A DNA stretch of 64,000 nucleotides from Roseateles sp. DAIF2 (GCF_015624425.1 NZ_CP049919.1:5704001-5768000); one strand, 5' to 3'. Counted from the stretch's first letter, positions 27,476 through 36,873 are shown. Numbers and translations are program-made. The notes: generated from the sequence alone by a model not told the origin.

Positions 27476-27928
27476 CTAGGGCGCCGGAGCGCCATTCGAC
27501 ACCCCATGGCAGGCGCAGGCCTCGCCATGCGCGGCGGCGACCAGCTCCTGCAGGATGCCGCAGCCATGGTGGGCATGGTCGGCGTCGCAGCGTTCGCGCA
27601 ACGCCACCAGCTGCTTCTCCAGCGCCTGCATGCTGGCCAGGCGGGCGCGCACCTTGGCCAGCTGCGCGGCGACCAGCGCGTCGACCTCGGCCAGCCGGGC
27701 CGCGTCGGTGGTCTGCAGGCTTTCCAGCAGCAGCGCCACATCGGCCAGCGACATGTCCAGCGCGCGGCAATGGCGTATGAAGGCCAGGCGCTCCAGATGC
27801 TGCTGGGTGTAGGCGCGATAGCCGTTGTCGCTGCGCGCGGGGGCGGGCAGCAGGCCGCTCTTCTCGTAAAAGCGGATGGTTTCGATGTCCACCCCGGTGG
27901 CCTGGGACAAGGCGCCGATTCGCATCAT
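27476..27928 (-). CDS. cadR: MerR-family Cd/Pb regulator CadR/PbrR-like
   Basis: A 150-aa MerR protein with an N-terminal HTH (MRIGALSQATGVDIETIRFYEKSGLL), a dimerisation helix and a metal loop with Cys114 (RCDADHAHH) and Cys123 (CGIL), as in CadR/PbrR. The C-terminal CAC (138-140) may add ligands. The dimer-helix position normally occupied by Cys (about 79 in PbrR/ZntR) is Leu here (R78-L79-A80-E81). It should bind the promoter at 27946-27976 and switch on cadA. Two adjacent ATGs (27928, 27925) leave a one-residue start ambiguity. Confidence 0.9.
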   Translation of the reverse strand: MMRIGALSQATGVDIETIRFYEKSGLLPAPARSDNGYRAYTQQHLERLAFIRHCRALDMSLADVALLLESLQTTDAARLAEVDALVAAQLAKVRARLASMQALEKQLVALRERCDADHAHHGCGILQELVAAAHGEACACHGVSNGAPAP

Positions 27929-27945
27929 GGTGCCCCAAGCATAGC

Positions 27946-27976
27946 TTGACTCTGGAGCCGCTACAGACTGTGCAAT
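27946..27976 (+). promoter_or_regulatory. MerR-type promoter of cadA with CadR operator
   Basis: TTGACT (27946-27951) and TGCAAT (27971-27976) are separated by 19 bases, the overlong spacer typical of MerR-family promoters. The spacer holds an imperfect dyad (ACTCTGGAG / CTACAGACT) as in known cadA/pbrA promoters. The predicted transcription start falls on the cadA ATG at 27983. Confidence 0.88.
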
Positions 27977-27982
27977 CACGCC

Positions 27983-30250
27983 ATGGCTCATCGACACCAC
28001 GACCATCCGGCCCCGGCCCCCGCCGATTCCACCTGCTGCGGCGGCCATTCCCACCATGACCATGGGCATGATGCCCCTGCCGCCGCTGGGGCCTCCGCCC
28101 CGCCCGAGGCCGCGGCCGGCGCGCGCCGCAGCCGGCTCTATATCGCCGGCATGGACTGCCCGACCGAGGAGGCGCTGCTGCGCCAGGCGCTGACGCCGCT
28201 GCCCGGCGTCGCGGCCCTGCATTTCGACCTGCTGGGGCGGGTGCTGAGCGTCGACCACCACCTGGACGACGAGGCGCCGCTGCTGCGCGCGGTCGCCGCC
28301 ACCGGCATGCAGGCCCGGGCGCTGGACGAGGCCAAGCCGGCCCCGACGCCCGGCCCGGCCGTCTCGCGCCGCCAGCGCTGGCTGATGGGCCTGGCCGGCG
28401 TGGCCGCGGTCGCGGCCGAGGCGCTGGCCTTCGCCGGCTGGGGCGATACCCATCCCGCGGTGGTCCTGCTGGTGCTGGCCACCCTGGGCCTGGGCGGCCT
28501 GCCGACCCTGCGCAAGGGCGTGATCGCGCTGCGTCATCTGCAGCTGAACATCCACCTGCTGATGAGCCTGGCGGTGATCGGCGCGATCATCCTCGGCCAA
28601 TGGCCGGAGGCCGCGATGGTGGTCTGGCTGTTCGGCCTGGCCGAGATGCTGGAGGCGCTGAGCCTGGAGCGGGCGCGCAAGGCGATCCAGGCCCTGGCCG
28701 CGCTGGCGCCGGAGAGCGCGCTGATGCTGCAGGGCGACGGCCAATGGCAGCCGCGCGAGGCCGCCCTGATCCCGCTGGGCGCGCGGCTGCGCGTGCGGCC
28801 CGGTGAGCGGGTCGCGCTGGACGGCCGCGTGCTGAGCGGCGAATCCAGCGTCGACGAGGCCGCGATCAGCGGCGAGAGCCTGCCGGTGGCCAAGGGCGCG
28901 GGCGACCTGCTGCTGGCCGGCAGCGTCAACCAGGCCGGCCTCCTGGAGATGGAGGTCACCGCACCGAAGGGCCAGACCCTGCTGGACCGCATGGCCGAGG
29001 CCGTGCAGCAGGCCCAGGGCCAGCGCGCGCCGACCCAGCGCTTCGTGGACCGCTTCGCGCGCATCTACACGCCGATCGTCGTGCTCGGCGCGGTGGCGCT
29101 GGCGGTGCTGCCGCCGCTCCTGATGGCCGGCCAGGACTGGAGCGACTGGTTCTACCGCGCCCTGGTGCTGCTGGTGATCGCCTGCCCCTGCGCGCTGGTG
29201 ATCTCGACCCCGGTGACCATCGTCAGCGGCCTGACCGCCGCCGCGCGCCGCGGCCTCCTGATCAAGGGCGGGCTCTACCTGGAGCAGGGTCGGCACCTGA
29301 AGACCATCGCGCTGGACAAGACCGGCACCCTGACCGAGGGCCGGCCGGTGCTGACCGACGCGCTGGCGCTGGACACTGCGCTGGAGCGGGGTCAGGTCTT
29401 GCATATCGCGGCCTCGCTGGCCGCGCTCTCCACCCATCCGGCCTCGGCGGCGATCGTCGCGGCGCATGACGCGAAGGACCTGCCGCTGCTGACGGTCGAC
29501 AGTTTTGAGTCGCTGGCCGGCCGCGGCCTTGCCGGCAGCATCGATGACCAGACCTGGCTGCTGGGCAGCGCGCGGCTGATGCGCGAGCGCGGCCTGCCGG
29601 ACGGCGGGGCCGAGCGCGAGCGCCTGGAGGCCGAGGGCAAGACCGTCAATGTGCTGGCGCGCGAGGGCCAGCCGGTGGCGCTGCTGGCGGTGGCCGACCC
29701 GCCGCGCGCCGACAGCGCCGCGGTGATCCGCCAGCTGCATGAGCTGGGCCTGCGCTGCGTGATGCTGTCGGGCGACAACCCCGGCGCGGCCGCCGCGGTG
29801 GGCCGCGCGGTCGGGCTGGACGAGGTGCATGGCGGCCTGCTGCCGGACGACAAGCTGGCCGCGATCGCCGCGCTGCCGGGCCCGGTGGCGATGGTCGGCG
29901 ACGGCATCAACGACGCGCCGGCCCTGGCGCGTGCCGACATCGGCATCGCGATGGGCGCCGGCGGCACGGCCATTGCCATCGAGGCGGCCGATGTCGCGCT
30001 GATGCAGGACGATCTGCGGCGCCTGCCGGAGTTCATCGCGCTGTCGCGCCGCAGCGCCGCGGTGCTGTGGCAGAACATCGTGCTGGCGCTGGGCCTGAAG
30101 GCCGTGGTGCTGCTGATGACCCTGTTCGGCCTGGGTTCGCTGTGGCTGGCGGTGTTCGCCGACGCCGGCGCCAGCGCGCTGGTGGTGCTGAACGGCCTGC
30201 GCCTGCTGCGCTGGCGCGGCCTGGCCACGACAAAACCGACGGCGCGGTAA
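27983..30250 (+). CDS. cadA: P1B-type Cd/Zn/Pb-exporting ATPase
   Basis: A 755-aa heavy-metal ATPase that pumps Cd(II), Zn(II) or Pb(II) out of the cytoplasm. It has a His-rich N terminus with CC (residues 1-30), one heavy-metal domain with GMDCP (Cys59), eight transmembrane helices, the CPC metal site (401-403), the phosphorylated Asp445 in DKTGT, an HP motif (STHPAS) and GDGIND. It is divergent from cadR and, judging by the promoter, may be translated from a leaderless transcript. The czc genes follow 50 bases downstream on the same strand. Confidence 0.96.
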   Translation: MAHRHHDHPAPAPADSTCCGGHSHHDHGHDAPAAAGASAPPEAAAGARRSRLYIAGMDCPTEEALLRQALTPLPGVAALHFDLLGRVLSVDHHLDDEAPLLRAVAATGMQARALDEAKPAPTPGPAVSRRQRWLMGLAGVAAVAAEALAFAGWGDTHPAVVLLVLATLGLGGLPTLRKGVIALRHLQLNIHLLMSLAVIGAIILGQWPEAAMVVWLFGLAEMLEALSLERARKAIQALAALAPESALMLQGDGQWQPREAALIPLGARLRVRPGERVALDGRVLSGESSVDEAAISGESLPVAKGAGDLLLAGSVNQAGLLEMEVTAPKGQTLLDRMAEAVQQAQGQRAPTQRFVDRFARIYTPIVVLGAVALAVLPPLLMAGQDWSDWFYRALVLLVIACPCALVISTPVTIVSGLTAAARRGLLIKGGLYLEQGRHLKTIALDKTGTLTEGRPVLTDALALDTALERGQVLHIAASLAALSTHPASAAIVAAHDAKDLPLLTVDSFESLAGRGLAGSIDDQTWLLGSARLMRERGLPDGGAERERLEAEGKTVNVLAREGQPVALLAVADPPRADSAAVIRQLHELGLRCVMLSGDNPGAAAAVGRAVGLDEVHGGLLPDDKLAAIAALPGPVAMVGDGINDAPALARADIGIAMGAGGTAIAIEAADVALMQDDLRRLPEFIALSRRSAAVLWQNIVLALGLKAVVLLMTLFGLGSLWLAVFADAGASALVVLNGLRLLRWRGLATTKPTAR

Positions 30251-30300
30251 TCCGGCCGAGCGCGAACCGTCATTCACCCTGGTTACACTCCGGCCCCATC

Positions 30301-30678
30301 ATGCTGCGTCGCCTCGTGCTGATCCTGATGCTTGCCCTGCTGCCGGTCCAATGGACCTGGGCGGCCGCGGCCAGCGTTTGCCAGCATGAGGAGATGGTCG
30401 TCAACGCGGACGGCAGCAGCGCGCCGCCGCATTTCGGCCACCATGAGCACAAGCATGAGGCCGACCATGACCATGGCGGCAGCGACGGCAACGGCGGCAT
30501 CGATGTCGACTGCCCCAGCTGCCATGTCGCCGCCCCCGCGCTGCTGATGCCGCGGCTGGAGGCCCTGCCGCCCCCGCCGGCCGAGTTCACGGTCACCCCC
30601 TACCGGCGCACGGTCACCGCCGGCCTGCCCGAGCAGTTGATCCGGCCGCCACACAGCGCCGTTCTCGCAAGCGATTGA
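30301..30678 (+). CDS. czcI: CzcI-like exported leader protein of the efflux operon
   Basis: A 125-aa protein with a signal peptide (residues 1-22, VQWTWAAA) and then CQHEEMV, a His/Asp-rich patch (residues 48-64) and CPSCH. This matches the CzcI-type small periplasmic proteins that precede czcC in betaproteobacterial Co/Zn/Cd efflux operons and are thought to modulate induction. It lies between cadA and czcC. Confidence 0.8.
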   Translation: MLRRLVLILMLALLPVQWTWAAAASVCQHEEMVVNADGSSAPPHFGHHEHKHEADHDHGGSDGNGGIDVDCPSCHVAAPALLMPRLEALPPPPAEFTVTPYRRTVTAGLPEQLIRPPHSAVLASD

Positions 30679-30769
30679 TTGATACGCCGCGGGCCGCCCG
30701 GCCCGCGTCCTCCGATCCCGCCGTCGGGCCACCCCGGCCCGGCGCGCCGAGAAAGCTGTGTTGTTCACC

Positions 30770-32026
30770 ATGTCCACGAGATCCCGGACGGGCCTGTGCC
30801 GCCTGGCCTGGCTCGCGCTGCTCGCCGCGAGCGCGGCCGGCGCCAGCCCCCAGACCGAGTCCCCGCACCCCGCCACCCTGGCCCAGGCCTTCGCGGCCGC
30901 CTGGGCCCGCCAGCCCGAGGCCCTGGCCGGCGCCAGCCAGCGCGAAGCCGCGCAGCAGCAGCGCCGCGCCGCCGAGCGCTGGACCGTCGAGCCGCCCTCG
31001 CTCGAACTGACCCTGCGCACCGACCGCAAGCTGGGCCGCTATGAAAAGGGCCAGCGCGAGCAGGAGCTCGGCATCGCGGTGCCGCTGTGGCTGCCCGGCG
31101 AGCGCCAGCGCAGCCAGGAGCTGGCCACGGCCGAGCTCGCCGCGGTCGACAGCCGCGCCGCCGCCGCCGCCTGGCGTCTGGCCGGCAGCCTGCGCGAGGC
31201 CTGGTGGGGCCTGCAGCGCGCGCGCCAGAACGAGGCCCTGGCCCAGGCGCGCGAACAGGGCGCCGCGGCGCTGGCGCGCGATGTGCAGCGCCGCGTCGCG
31301 GCCGGCGAGCTGGCGCGCAGCGACGGCCACCAGGCCGAGGGCCTGCTGGCGGCCGCACGCGCCGAGACCGCGCTGGCCCGCGCCGATGCGGCCCAGGCCG
31401 CGCTGGCGCTGCGCGCGCTGGGCGTGACGGCCCAGCCGGACATGCTGCCCGAGCCGGCCCCCGACGAGCGCGCCGGCGACACCGAGCCCGATGCCGCCCA
31501 TCCCGCGCTGCGCGAGCTGGAGGACCGCCGCCTGCTGGCCGAGCGCGGCAAGGCCCTGGCCTCGACCCAGGGCCGCGCCAATCCCGAGCTGACCCTGAGC
31601 ACCAACCGCGAACGCGGCGCCTTCGGCGAGGACTACGGCCGCAGCCTGAGCCTGGGCCTGAAGTTCCCCTTCGGCAACGACGCCGGCCAGCGCGCCAAGG
31701 TCGCCGGCGCGAGCGCCGCCGCGATCGAGGCCGAGGCCCAGCTGATGCTGGAGCGCCAGCGCCTGGCCGCTGAACTGGCCGGCGCCCGCGCCCGCCTGAA
31801 CGCGGCCGAGCTGGCCCTGGGCGCGGCCCGGCACCGCGCCGCGCTGGCCGAGGAAACGCGCGGCTTCATCGAGAAGTCCTTCCGCCTGGGCGAGAGCGAC
31901 CTGCCGACGCGGCTGCGCGTCGAGCTGGAGGCCTTCGAGGCGCAGCGCCAGCAGGCGCTGGCCCAGCTCGCCCGCCACCAGGCCGTCTCCTCGCTGCGCC
32001 AGGCCCTCGGCCTGCTGCCCCAGTAA
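30770..32026 (+). CDS. czcC: Outer-membrane efflux channel CzcC (TolC family)
   Basis: A 418-aa outer-membrane factor with a signal peptide (cleavage near AAGAS) and two OEP repeats (QAFAAAWARQPEALAGAS at the start of the first; long Ala/Leu/Arg/Glu helices). It forms the outer-membrane duct of the CzcCBA pump. The start is ATG 30770; an in-frame GTG four codons earlier is possible. No lipobox Cys is seen. Confidence 0.88.
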   Translation: MSTRSRTGLCRLAWLALLAASAAGASPQTESPHPATLAQAFAAAWARQPEALAGASQREAAQQQRRAAERWTVEPPSLELTLRTDRKLGRYEKGQREQELGIAVPLWLPGERQRSQELATAELAAVDSRAAAAAWRLAGSLREAWWGLQRARQNEALAQAREQGAAALARDVQRRVAAGELARSDGHQAEGLLAAARAETALARADAAQAALALRALGVTAQPDMLPEPAPDERAGDTEPDAAHPALRELEDRRLLAERGKALASTQGRANPELTLSTNRERGAFGEDYGRSLSLGLKFPFGNDAGQRAKVAGASAAAIEAEAQLMLERQRLAAELAGARARLNAAELALGAARHRAALAEETRGFIEKSFRLGESDLPTRLRVELEAFEAQRQQALAQLARHQAVSSLRQALGLLPQ

Positions 32027-32044
32027 GCCCTCCACCGAACACCG

Positions 32045-32575
32045 ATGTCACCCATGAAATCCACCCTCCTGCTGCTGGCCGCCTTGCTGGCCGCGAGCGC
32101 CCTGCCGGCCCGCGCCGGCGAGGGCCATAGCCACGATGCGCCGGCCACGGCCGCCGCCCCCGCCCTGCCGCGCTTCGCCGCCGCCTCCGACCTGTTCGAA
32201 CTGGTCGGCGTGCTGGACGGCAAGCAGCTGACCCTGTATCTCGACCATGCCGCCAGCAATGCGCCGGTGACCGGCGCCACCCTGGAGCTGGAACTTGGCG
32301 GCACGAAGCTGAAGGCCGCGCCCAAGGCCGAGGGCGAGTTCGCGGTGCAGCTGGACAGCGAACCCAAGCCCGGCGTGATCCCGGTGACCGCCACCGTGGT
32401 CGCCGGCAGCGAGACCGACCTGCTGGCCGGCGAGCTGGACCTGCATGGCGACGAGCATGCCGAGGCCGAGGCCTCGGGCGGCTCGCGCTGGAAACTGATC
32501 GGCGGCGCCGCGCTGGCCCTGCTGGGCCTGGGCGCCGCCGTGCGCTTCGGTCTGAACCGGAGGGCTGCGGCATGA
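32045..32575 (+). CDS. Small exported membrane-anchored protein of the czc operon
   Basis: A 176-aa protein with a signal peptide (ending ALPARA), a GHSHD metal-binding-type patch, a beta-rich domain (about residues 45-140, TLYLDHAASNAPVTGA) and a C-terminal transmembrane helix (about 150-170). Proteins like this sit between czcC and czcB in several betaproteobacterial operons. It looks like a split-off periplasmic domain of the adaptor. Its end overlaps czcB by four bases (ATGA). The start may instead be the ATG at 32054. Confidence 0.7.
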   Translation: MSPMKSTLLLLAALLAASALPARAGEGHSHDAPATAAAPALPRFAAASDLFELVGVLDGKQLTLYLDHAASNAPVTGATLELELGGTKLKAAPKAEGEFAVQLDSEPKPGVIPVTATVVAGSETDLLAGELDLHGDEHAEAEASGGSRWKLIGGAALALLGLGAAVRFGLNRRAAA

Positions 32576-33693
32576 AGAAGACGAACTACAAGCCCCGGAT
32601 CCTGATGCTGGCCTTGTTCGCCTTGCCCCTGGCCCTCGCGCCCGCCTGGGCCGGCCCCGGCCATGACCATGGCGACGCGCCGCCGGCCGCCAGCTCCAAC
32701 GGGCCGCAGCGCCAGAGCGATGGCAGCGTCTTCGTGCCGAAGCCGGCGCAGCGCCAGATGAGCCTGCGCACCCTGCCGGCCGAGCCGCAGGCCCTGCCGC
32801 GCGCGCTGACCCTGAACGGCAAAGTGCTGATGGACCCGAACGCCGGCGGCAAGGTGCAGCCGATGCAGGCCGGCCGATTGGAGGCGGGCCCGCGCGGCCT
32901 GCCGAGCCTGGGCCAGGCGGTGCGCAAGGGCGAGCTGCTGGCCTATGTGGTGCCGGCCGCCGGCAGCCTGGAGCGTTCCGCCCAGGCTGCGCAACTGGCC
33001 GAGCTGCGCGCCGCGCGCGCGCTGGCCGAGAAGCGCCTGGCGCGCCTGAAGGAGCTGGCCGACAGCGTGCCGCGCAAGGAGATCGAGGCGCTGGAGAGCG
33101 AGCTGTCCAGCCTCACCGAGCGCGTCGCCGCGGTCGGCGGCGGCCTGTCGGGCCGCGAGGCCCTGCTGGCCCCGGCCAGCGGCGTGATCGCGGCGGCCCA
33201 TGCGGTCGCCGGCCAGGTGGTCGATGCGCGCGAGCTGGTGTTCGAGATCGTCGATCCGGCGCGCCTGCAGGTCGAGGCCCTGGCCTTCGACGCGGCGCTG
33301 GCGGCCGATGTGGCCCAGGCCCATGTGGCGGTCGGCTCGGCCGCGGTGCCGCTGCGCCTGGTCGGCGCGGCGCGCTCGCTGCGCGACCAGGCCCTGCCGC
33401 TGCTGTTCAAGGGCGAGGGGCCGGGTCTTGCCGGCCTCGCCGTGGGGCAGCCACTGCAGGTCGTGGTGCAGACCAGGAGCCAGGTGCAGGGCGTGGCGCT
33501 GGCCAGCGCGGCGCTGCAGAAGAACCCGGCCAACCAGCCCATCGTCTGGGTCAAGACCGCGGCCGAGCGCTTCGAGCCGCGGGTCGTGACGGTGCAGCCG
33601 CTGGACGGCGCGCGGGTCGCGGTGACGCAGGGTCTGCAGGCCGGCGAGCGCGTGGTGGTCCAGGGCGCGGTCCTGGTCAACCAGATCCGTTGA
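32572..33693 (+). CDS. czcB: Periplasmic adaptor CzcB (membrane fusion protein)
   Basis: A 373-aa adaptor of the RND pump with a signal peptide (about residues 1-27), a GHDHGD patch, lipoyl-like half motifs around VQPMQAGRL and LLAPASGVIAA, an alpha hairpin (about 125-185) and a beta barrel. It bridges CzcA and CzcC. The start overlaps the previous gene by four bases and czcA follows after 17 bases. Confidence 0.92.
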   Translation: MKKTNYKPRILMLALFALPLALAPAWAGPGHDHGDAPPAASSNGPQRQSDGSVFVPKPAQRQMSLRTLPAEPQALPRALTLNGKVLMDPNAGGKVQPMQAGRLEAGPRGLPSLGQAVRKGELLAYVVPAAGSLERSAQAAQLAELRAARALAEKRLARLKELADSVPRKEIEALESELSSLTERVAAVGGGLSGREALLAPASGVIAAAHAVAGQVVDARELVFEIVDPARLQVEALAFDAALAADVAQAHVAVGSAAVPLRLVGAARSLRDQALPLLFKGEGPGLAGLAVGQPLQVVVQTRSQVQGVALASAALQKNPANQPIVWVKTAAERFEPRVVTVQPLDGARVAVTQGLQAGERVVVQGAVLVNQIR

Positions 33694-33710
33694 TGGAAAG
33701 GTAGCCAATC

Positions 33711-36700
33711 ATGTTCAAGTGGCTACTCGACAGCAGCCTGGCGAATCGGCTGCTGGTGCTGATCGGCGGTGCGGTGCTGATGGCCTATGGCCTGTTCACC
33801 TTGACGCGCACGCCGGTCGATGTGTTCCCCGACCTCAACAAGCCCACGGTCACCCTGATGACCGAGGCCGGCGGCATGGCCGCCGAGGAGGTGGAGCAGC
33901 TGATCACCTTCCCGCTGGAAACGACGATGAACGGCCTGCCGGGCGTGGAGACGGTGCGCTCCACCTCCAGCGCGGGCCTGAGCTTCGTCTACGTCACCTT
34001 CGACTGGAGCACCGAGATCTTCCGCGCCCGCCAGATGGTGTCGGAGCGGCTCGCGGCGATGGAGGAGGGCCTGCCGGCCGGCGTGATCCCGCGCATGGGG
34101 CCGATCAGCTCCATCATGGGCGAGATCATGCAGATCGCGATCCCGGTCGACACGCAGAAGACCTCGGCGATGGCGGTGCGCGAATACGCGGACTGGGTGC
34201 TGCGCCCGCGGCTGATGGCCGTGCCCGGCGTCGCGCAGGTGATCCCGATCGGCGGCGAGGTGCGTCAGTTCCAGGTCTTGCCCGATACCGCGCGCATGGC
34301 CGAGCTGGGCATCACGATGGAGCAGATGGAGGCGGCGCTGAAGGGCTATGCCTCGAACAGCTCCGGCGGCTTCCTGGAGCTGAACGGGCGTGAATACCTG
34401 ATCCGCCACCTGGGCCAGAGCTCGGCGCTGCAGGACCTGCAGAACCTGGCGCTGGGCGCGCGCAACGGCCAGCCGCTGCTGCTGCGCCAGCTGGCCGAGG
34501 TGCGCTTCGCGCCTGCACCGAAGCGCGGCGATGCCGGCTTCGAGGGCAAGCCGGCGGTGATTCTGGGCATCCAGAAGCAGCCGACCGCCGACACCATCGC
34601 GCTGACCAAGAACATCGAGGCCGCGCTGGCGGGCCTGCAGCGCTCGCTGCCGGCCGGCATGGAGGCGCCGCGCGTGACCTTCCGCCAGGCCAGCTTCATC
34701 GAGTCCTCGATCGGCACCCTGCAGGGCAAGCTGATCGCCGCGGCCGGCTTCGTCGCGCTGATCCTGCTGCTGTTCCTTGGCAATCTGCGCAGCACCCTGA
34801 TCGCGCTGGTCGCCATTCCAGTGTCGATCTTCGTCACCGCGCTGGTGTTCCGCTGGTTCGGCATGTCGATCAACACCATGACCCTGGGCGGCCTGGCGAT
34901 CGCGATCGGCGGCCTGGTCGACGACGCAGTGGTCGGCATCGAGAACGTGATGCGGCGCCTGAAGGAGGACCGCGCCAAGCATCCGGAGCACCGCCTACAT
35001 CCGCTGGAGGTGGTGGCGCAGGCGACGATGGAGGTGCGCTCGGCCATCCTCTACGCCACCGTGATCATCGTGCTGGTGTTCGTGCCGCTGTTCGCGCTGC
35101 CGGGCATGGAGGGGCGGCTGTTCGTGCCGCTGGGCATCGCCTTCATCGTCTCGACCCTGGCCAGCCTGCTGGTCTCGGTGACGGTGACGCCGGTGCTGAG
35201 CCTGTACCTGCTGCCGCGCATGAAGTCGCTCGACCATGGCGACACGAAGCTGCTGGCCTGGCTGAAGACGCATTACCGCAAAGCCTTACAGAAGGTGCTG
35301 GAGCGCCCGAAGGCGGCGCTGGCGGCCGGCGGCGTGGCGGTGCTGGTGGCGGCCACGGCCGTGCCCTTCTTCCCGACCACCTTCCTGCCGCCCTTCAACG
35401 AAGGGACGCTGCTGATCGGCATGCGCCTGAACCCCGGCGTCACCCTGGCCGAGAGCTCGGCGCTGGCGCGCCAGGCCGAGATCCTGGTGGCCCAGGTGCC
35501 CGAGGTCACCCATGTGGGCCGGCGCAGCGGCCGCGCCGAGCTGGACGAGCATGCCGAGGGCGTGCATGTCAGCGAGCTGGACGTGGGCCTGAAGCCGGCG
35601 GGCGAGCTGACGCGCTCGATGGACGAGATCCAGGCCGACATCCGCACGCGCCTGGTCAATCTGCCGGCCGCGATCGCGATCGGCCAGCCGATCTCGCATC
35701 GCATCGACCACATGCTGTCCGGCGTGCGCTCGCAGATCGCGATCCGCATCTTCGGCGAGGACCTCGACCAGTTGCGCGGCCAGGCCGATGCGCTGCGCGC
35801 GCGCCTGGCCGCGGTGCCGGGTCTTGCCGACCTGGAGATCGAGAAGCAGGTGCTGGCGCCGCAGGTCAAGGTGCGGGTCGACGCCGAGGCGCTGGCGCGC
35901 TACGGCCTGCCGGCGCCGCAGCTGCTGGCCGAACTGCAGAGCCTGGTCGAGGGCGAGAAGCTGGCGCAGATCAACGAGGGCAACGGCCGGCGCTTCGCGC
36001 TGGTGATGCGCCTGCCCGAGCAGGCCCGCTCGGCGCAGGGGCTGGCCAATGTGCTGATCGACACGCCGCTGGGCCGCGTGCCGCTTTCCAAGCTGGCCAG
36101 CATCGAGGAGAGCGACGGCCCGAACCAGATCAGCCGCGACGACGGCCGCCGCCGCATCGTGTTGTCGGCCAATGCGCAGGGCCGGCCGCTGTCCGACGTG
36201 GTGGCCGACATCCGCGCGGTGGTCGACCAGACCACCCTGCCCGAGGGCTACTTCATCACCCTGGGCGGCCAGTTCCAGGCGCAGGAGGAGGCCTCGCGCC
36301 TGGTCGGCCTGCTGTCGATCGTCTCGCTGGGCCTGATGTTCGTCGTGCTGTACAGCCGCTACCGCAGCAGCGCGCTGGCCCTCCTGATCATGGCCAACAT
36401 CCCGCTGGCCCTGGTCGGCGCGGTGCTGGGCCTGGCGCTGTCGGGCCAGCCGCTGTCGGTGGCCGCGCTGGTGGGCTTCATCACCCTGGCCGGCATCTCG
36501 GTGCGCAACGGCATCCTGAAGGTCAGCCACTACATCAACCTGATGCGCTTCGAGGGCGAGAGCTTCGGCGTGCCGCTGATCCTGCGCGGCTCGCTGGAGC
36601 GGCTCTCGCCGGTGCTGATGACCGCGCTGGTGACCGCCTTCGCGCTGGCGCCGCTGCTGTTCGAGGCCGAGCGCCCCGGCACCGAGATCCTGCATCCGGT

Positions 36701-36833
36701 GGCGGTGGTGATCTTCTCGGGCCTGGTCAGCGCCACCCTGCTCGATACCTTCCTGACCCCGGTGATGTTCAAGCTGTTCGGCCGCCGCGCCGCCGAGCAG
36801 TTGGCCAACAACGGCCAGGCCGAGGCCTTCTGA
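33711..36833 (+). CDS. czcA: Heavy-metal RND efflux pump CzcA
   Basis: A 1040-aa inner-membrane RND transporter with 12 transmembrane helices and two large periplasmic loops (family architecture; N-terminal LLDSSLANRLLVLIGGAVL, TPVDVFPDL). The proton-relay helix 4 reads GGLVDDAVVGIEN, with the Asp pair expected for heavy-metal RND pumps, although it differs from the DFG-x3-DGAVV form of classical CzcA. The exact metal (Co/Zn/Cd or Cu/Ag) therefore cannot be fixed from sequence. Location with cadA and czcI favours divalent cations. Confidence 0.93.
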   Translation: MFKWLLDSSLANRLLVLIGGAVLMAYGLFTLTRTPVDVFPDLNKPTVTLMTEAGGMAAEEVEQLITFPLETTMNGLPGVETVRSTSSAGLSFVYVTFDWSTEIFRARQMVSERLAAMEEGLPAGVIPRMGPISSIMGEIMQIAIPVDTQKTSAMAVREYADWVLRPRLMAVPGVAQVIPIGGEVRQFQVLPDTARMAELGITMEQMEAALKGYASNSSGGFLELNGREYLIRHLGQSSALQDLQNLALGARNGQPLLLRQLAEVRFAPAPKRGDAGFEGKPAVILGIQKQPTADTIALTKNIEAALAGLQRSLPAGMEAPRVTFRQASFIESSIGTLQGKLIAAAGFVALILLLFLGNLRSTLIALVAIPVSIFVTALVFRWFGMSINTMTLGGLAIAIGGLVDDAVVGIENVMRRLKEDRAKHPEHRLHPLEVVAQATMEVRSAILYATVIIVLVFVPLFALPGMEGRLFVPLGIAFIVSTLASLLVSVTVTPVLSLYLLPRMKSLDHGDTKLLAWLKTHYRKALQKVLERPKAALAAGGVAVLVAATAVPFFPTTFLPPFNEGTLLIGMRLNPGVTLAESSALARQAEILVAQVPEVTHVGRRSGRAELDEHAEGVHVSELDVGLKPAGELTRSMDEIQADIRTRLVNLPAAIAIGQPISHRIDHMLSGVRSQIAIRIFGEDLDQLRGQADALRARLAAVPGLADLEIEKQVLAPQVKVRVDAEALARYGLPAPQLLAELQSLVEGEKLAQINEGNGRRFALVMRLPEQARSAQGLANVLIDTPLGRVPLSKLASIEESDGPNQISRDDGRRRIVLSANAQGRPLSDVVADIRAVVDQTTLPEGYFITLGGQFQAQEEASRLVGLLSIVSLGLMFVVLYSRYRSSALALLIMANIPLALVGAVLGLALSGQPLSVAALVGFITLAGISVRNGILKVSHYINLMRFEGESFGVPLILRGSLERLSPVLMTALVTAFALAPLLFEAERPGTEILHPVAVVIFSGLVSATLLDTFLTPVMFKLFGRRAAEQLANNGQAEAF

Positions 36834-36873
36834 TCCCTGCCTACTTTTGCCAACAAACCAAGGAGAGAGAACG

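Noticed and set aside
27929-30277. Upstream extension of the cadR frame to 933 codons
   Set aside because: The extension is antisense to cadA. The MerR N terminus starts exactly at 27928 next to its promoter.
33420-35830. Recurrent 8-mer GGTCTTGC as a possible chi- or KOPS-like signal
   Set aside because: About seven copies on the plus strand were noticed, but several are simply GGC-AAG-ACC (Gly-Lys-Thr) codons of minus-strand genes, so over-representation cannot be claimed by eye.
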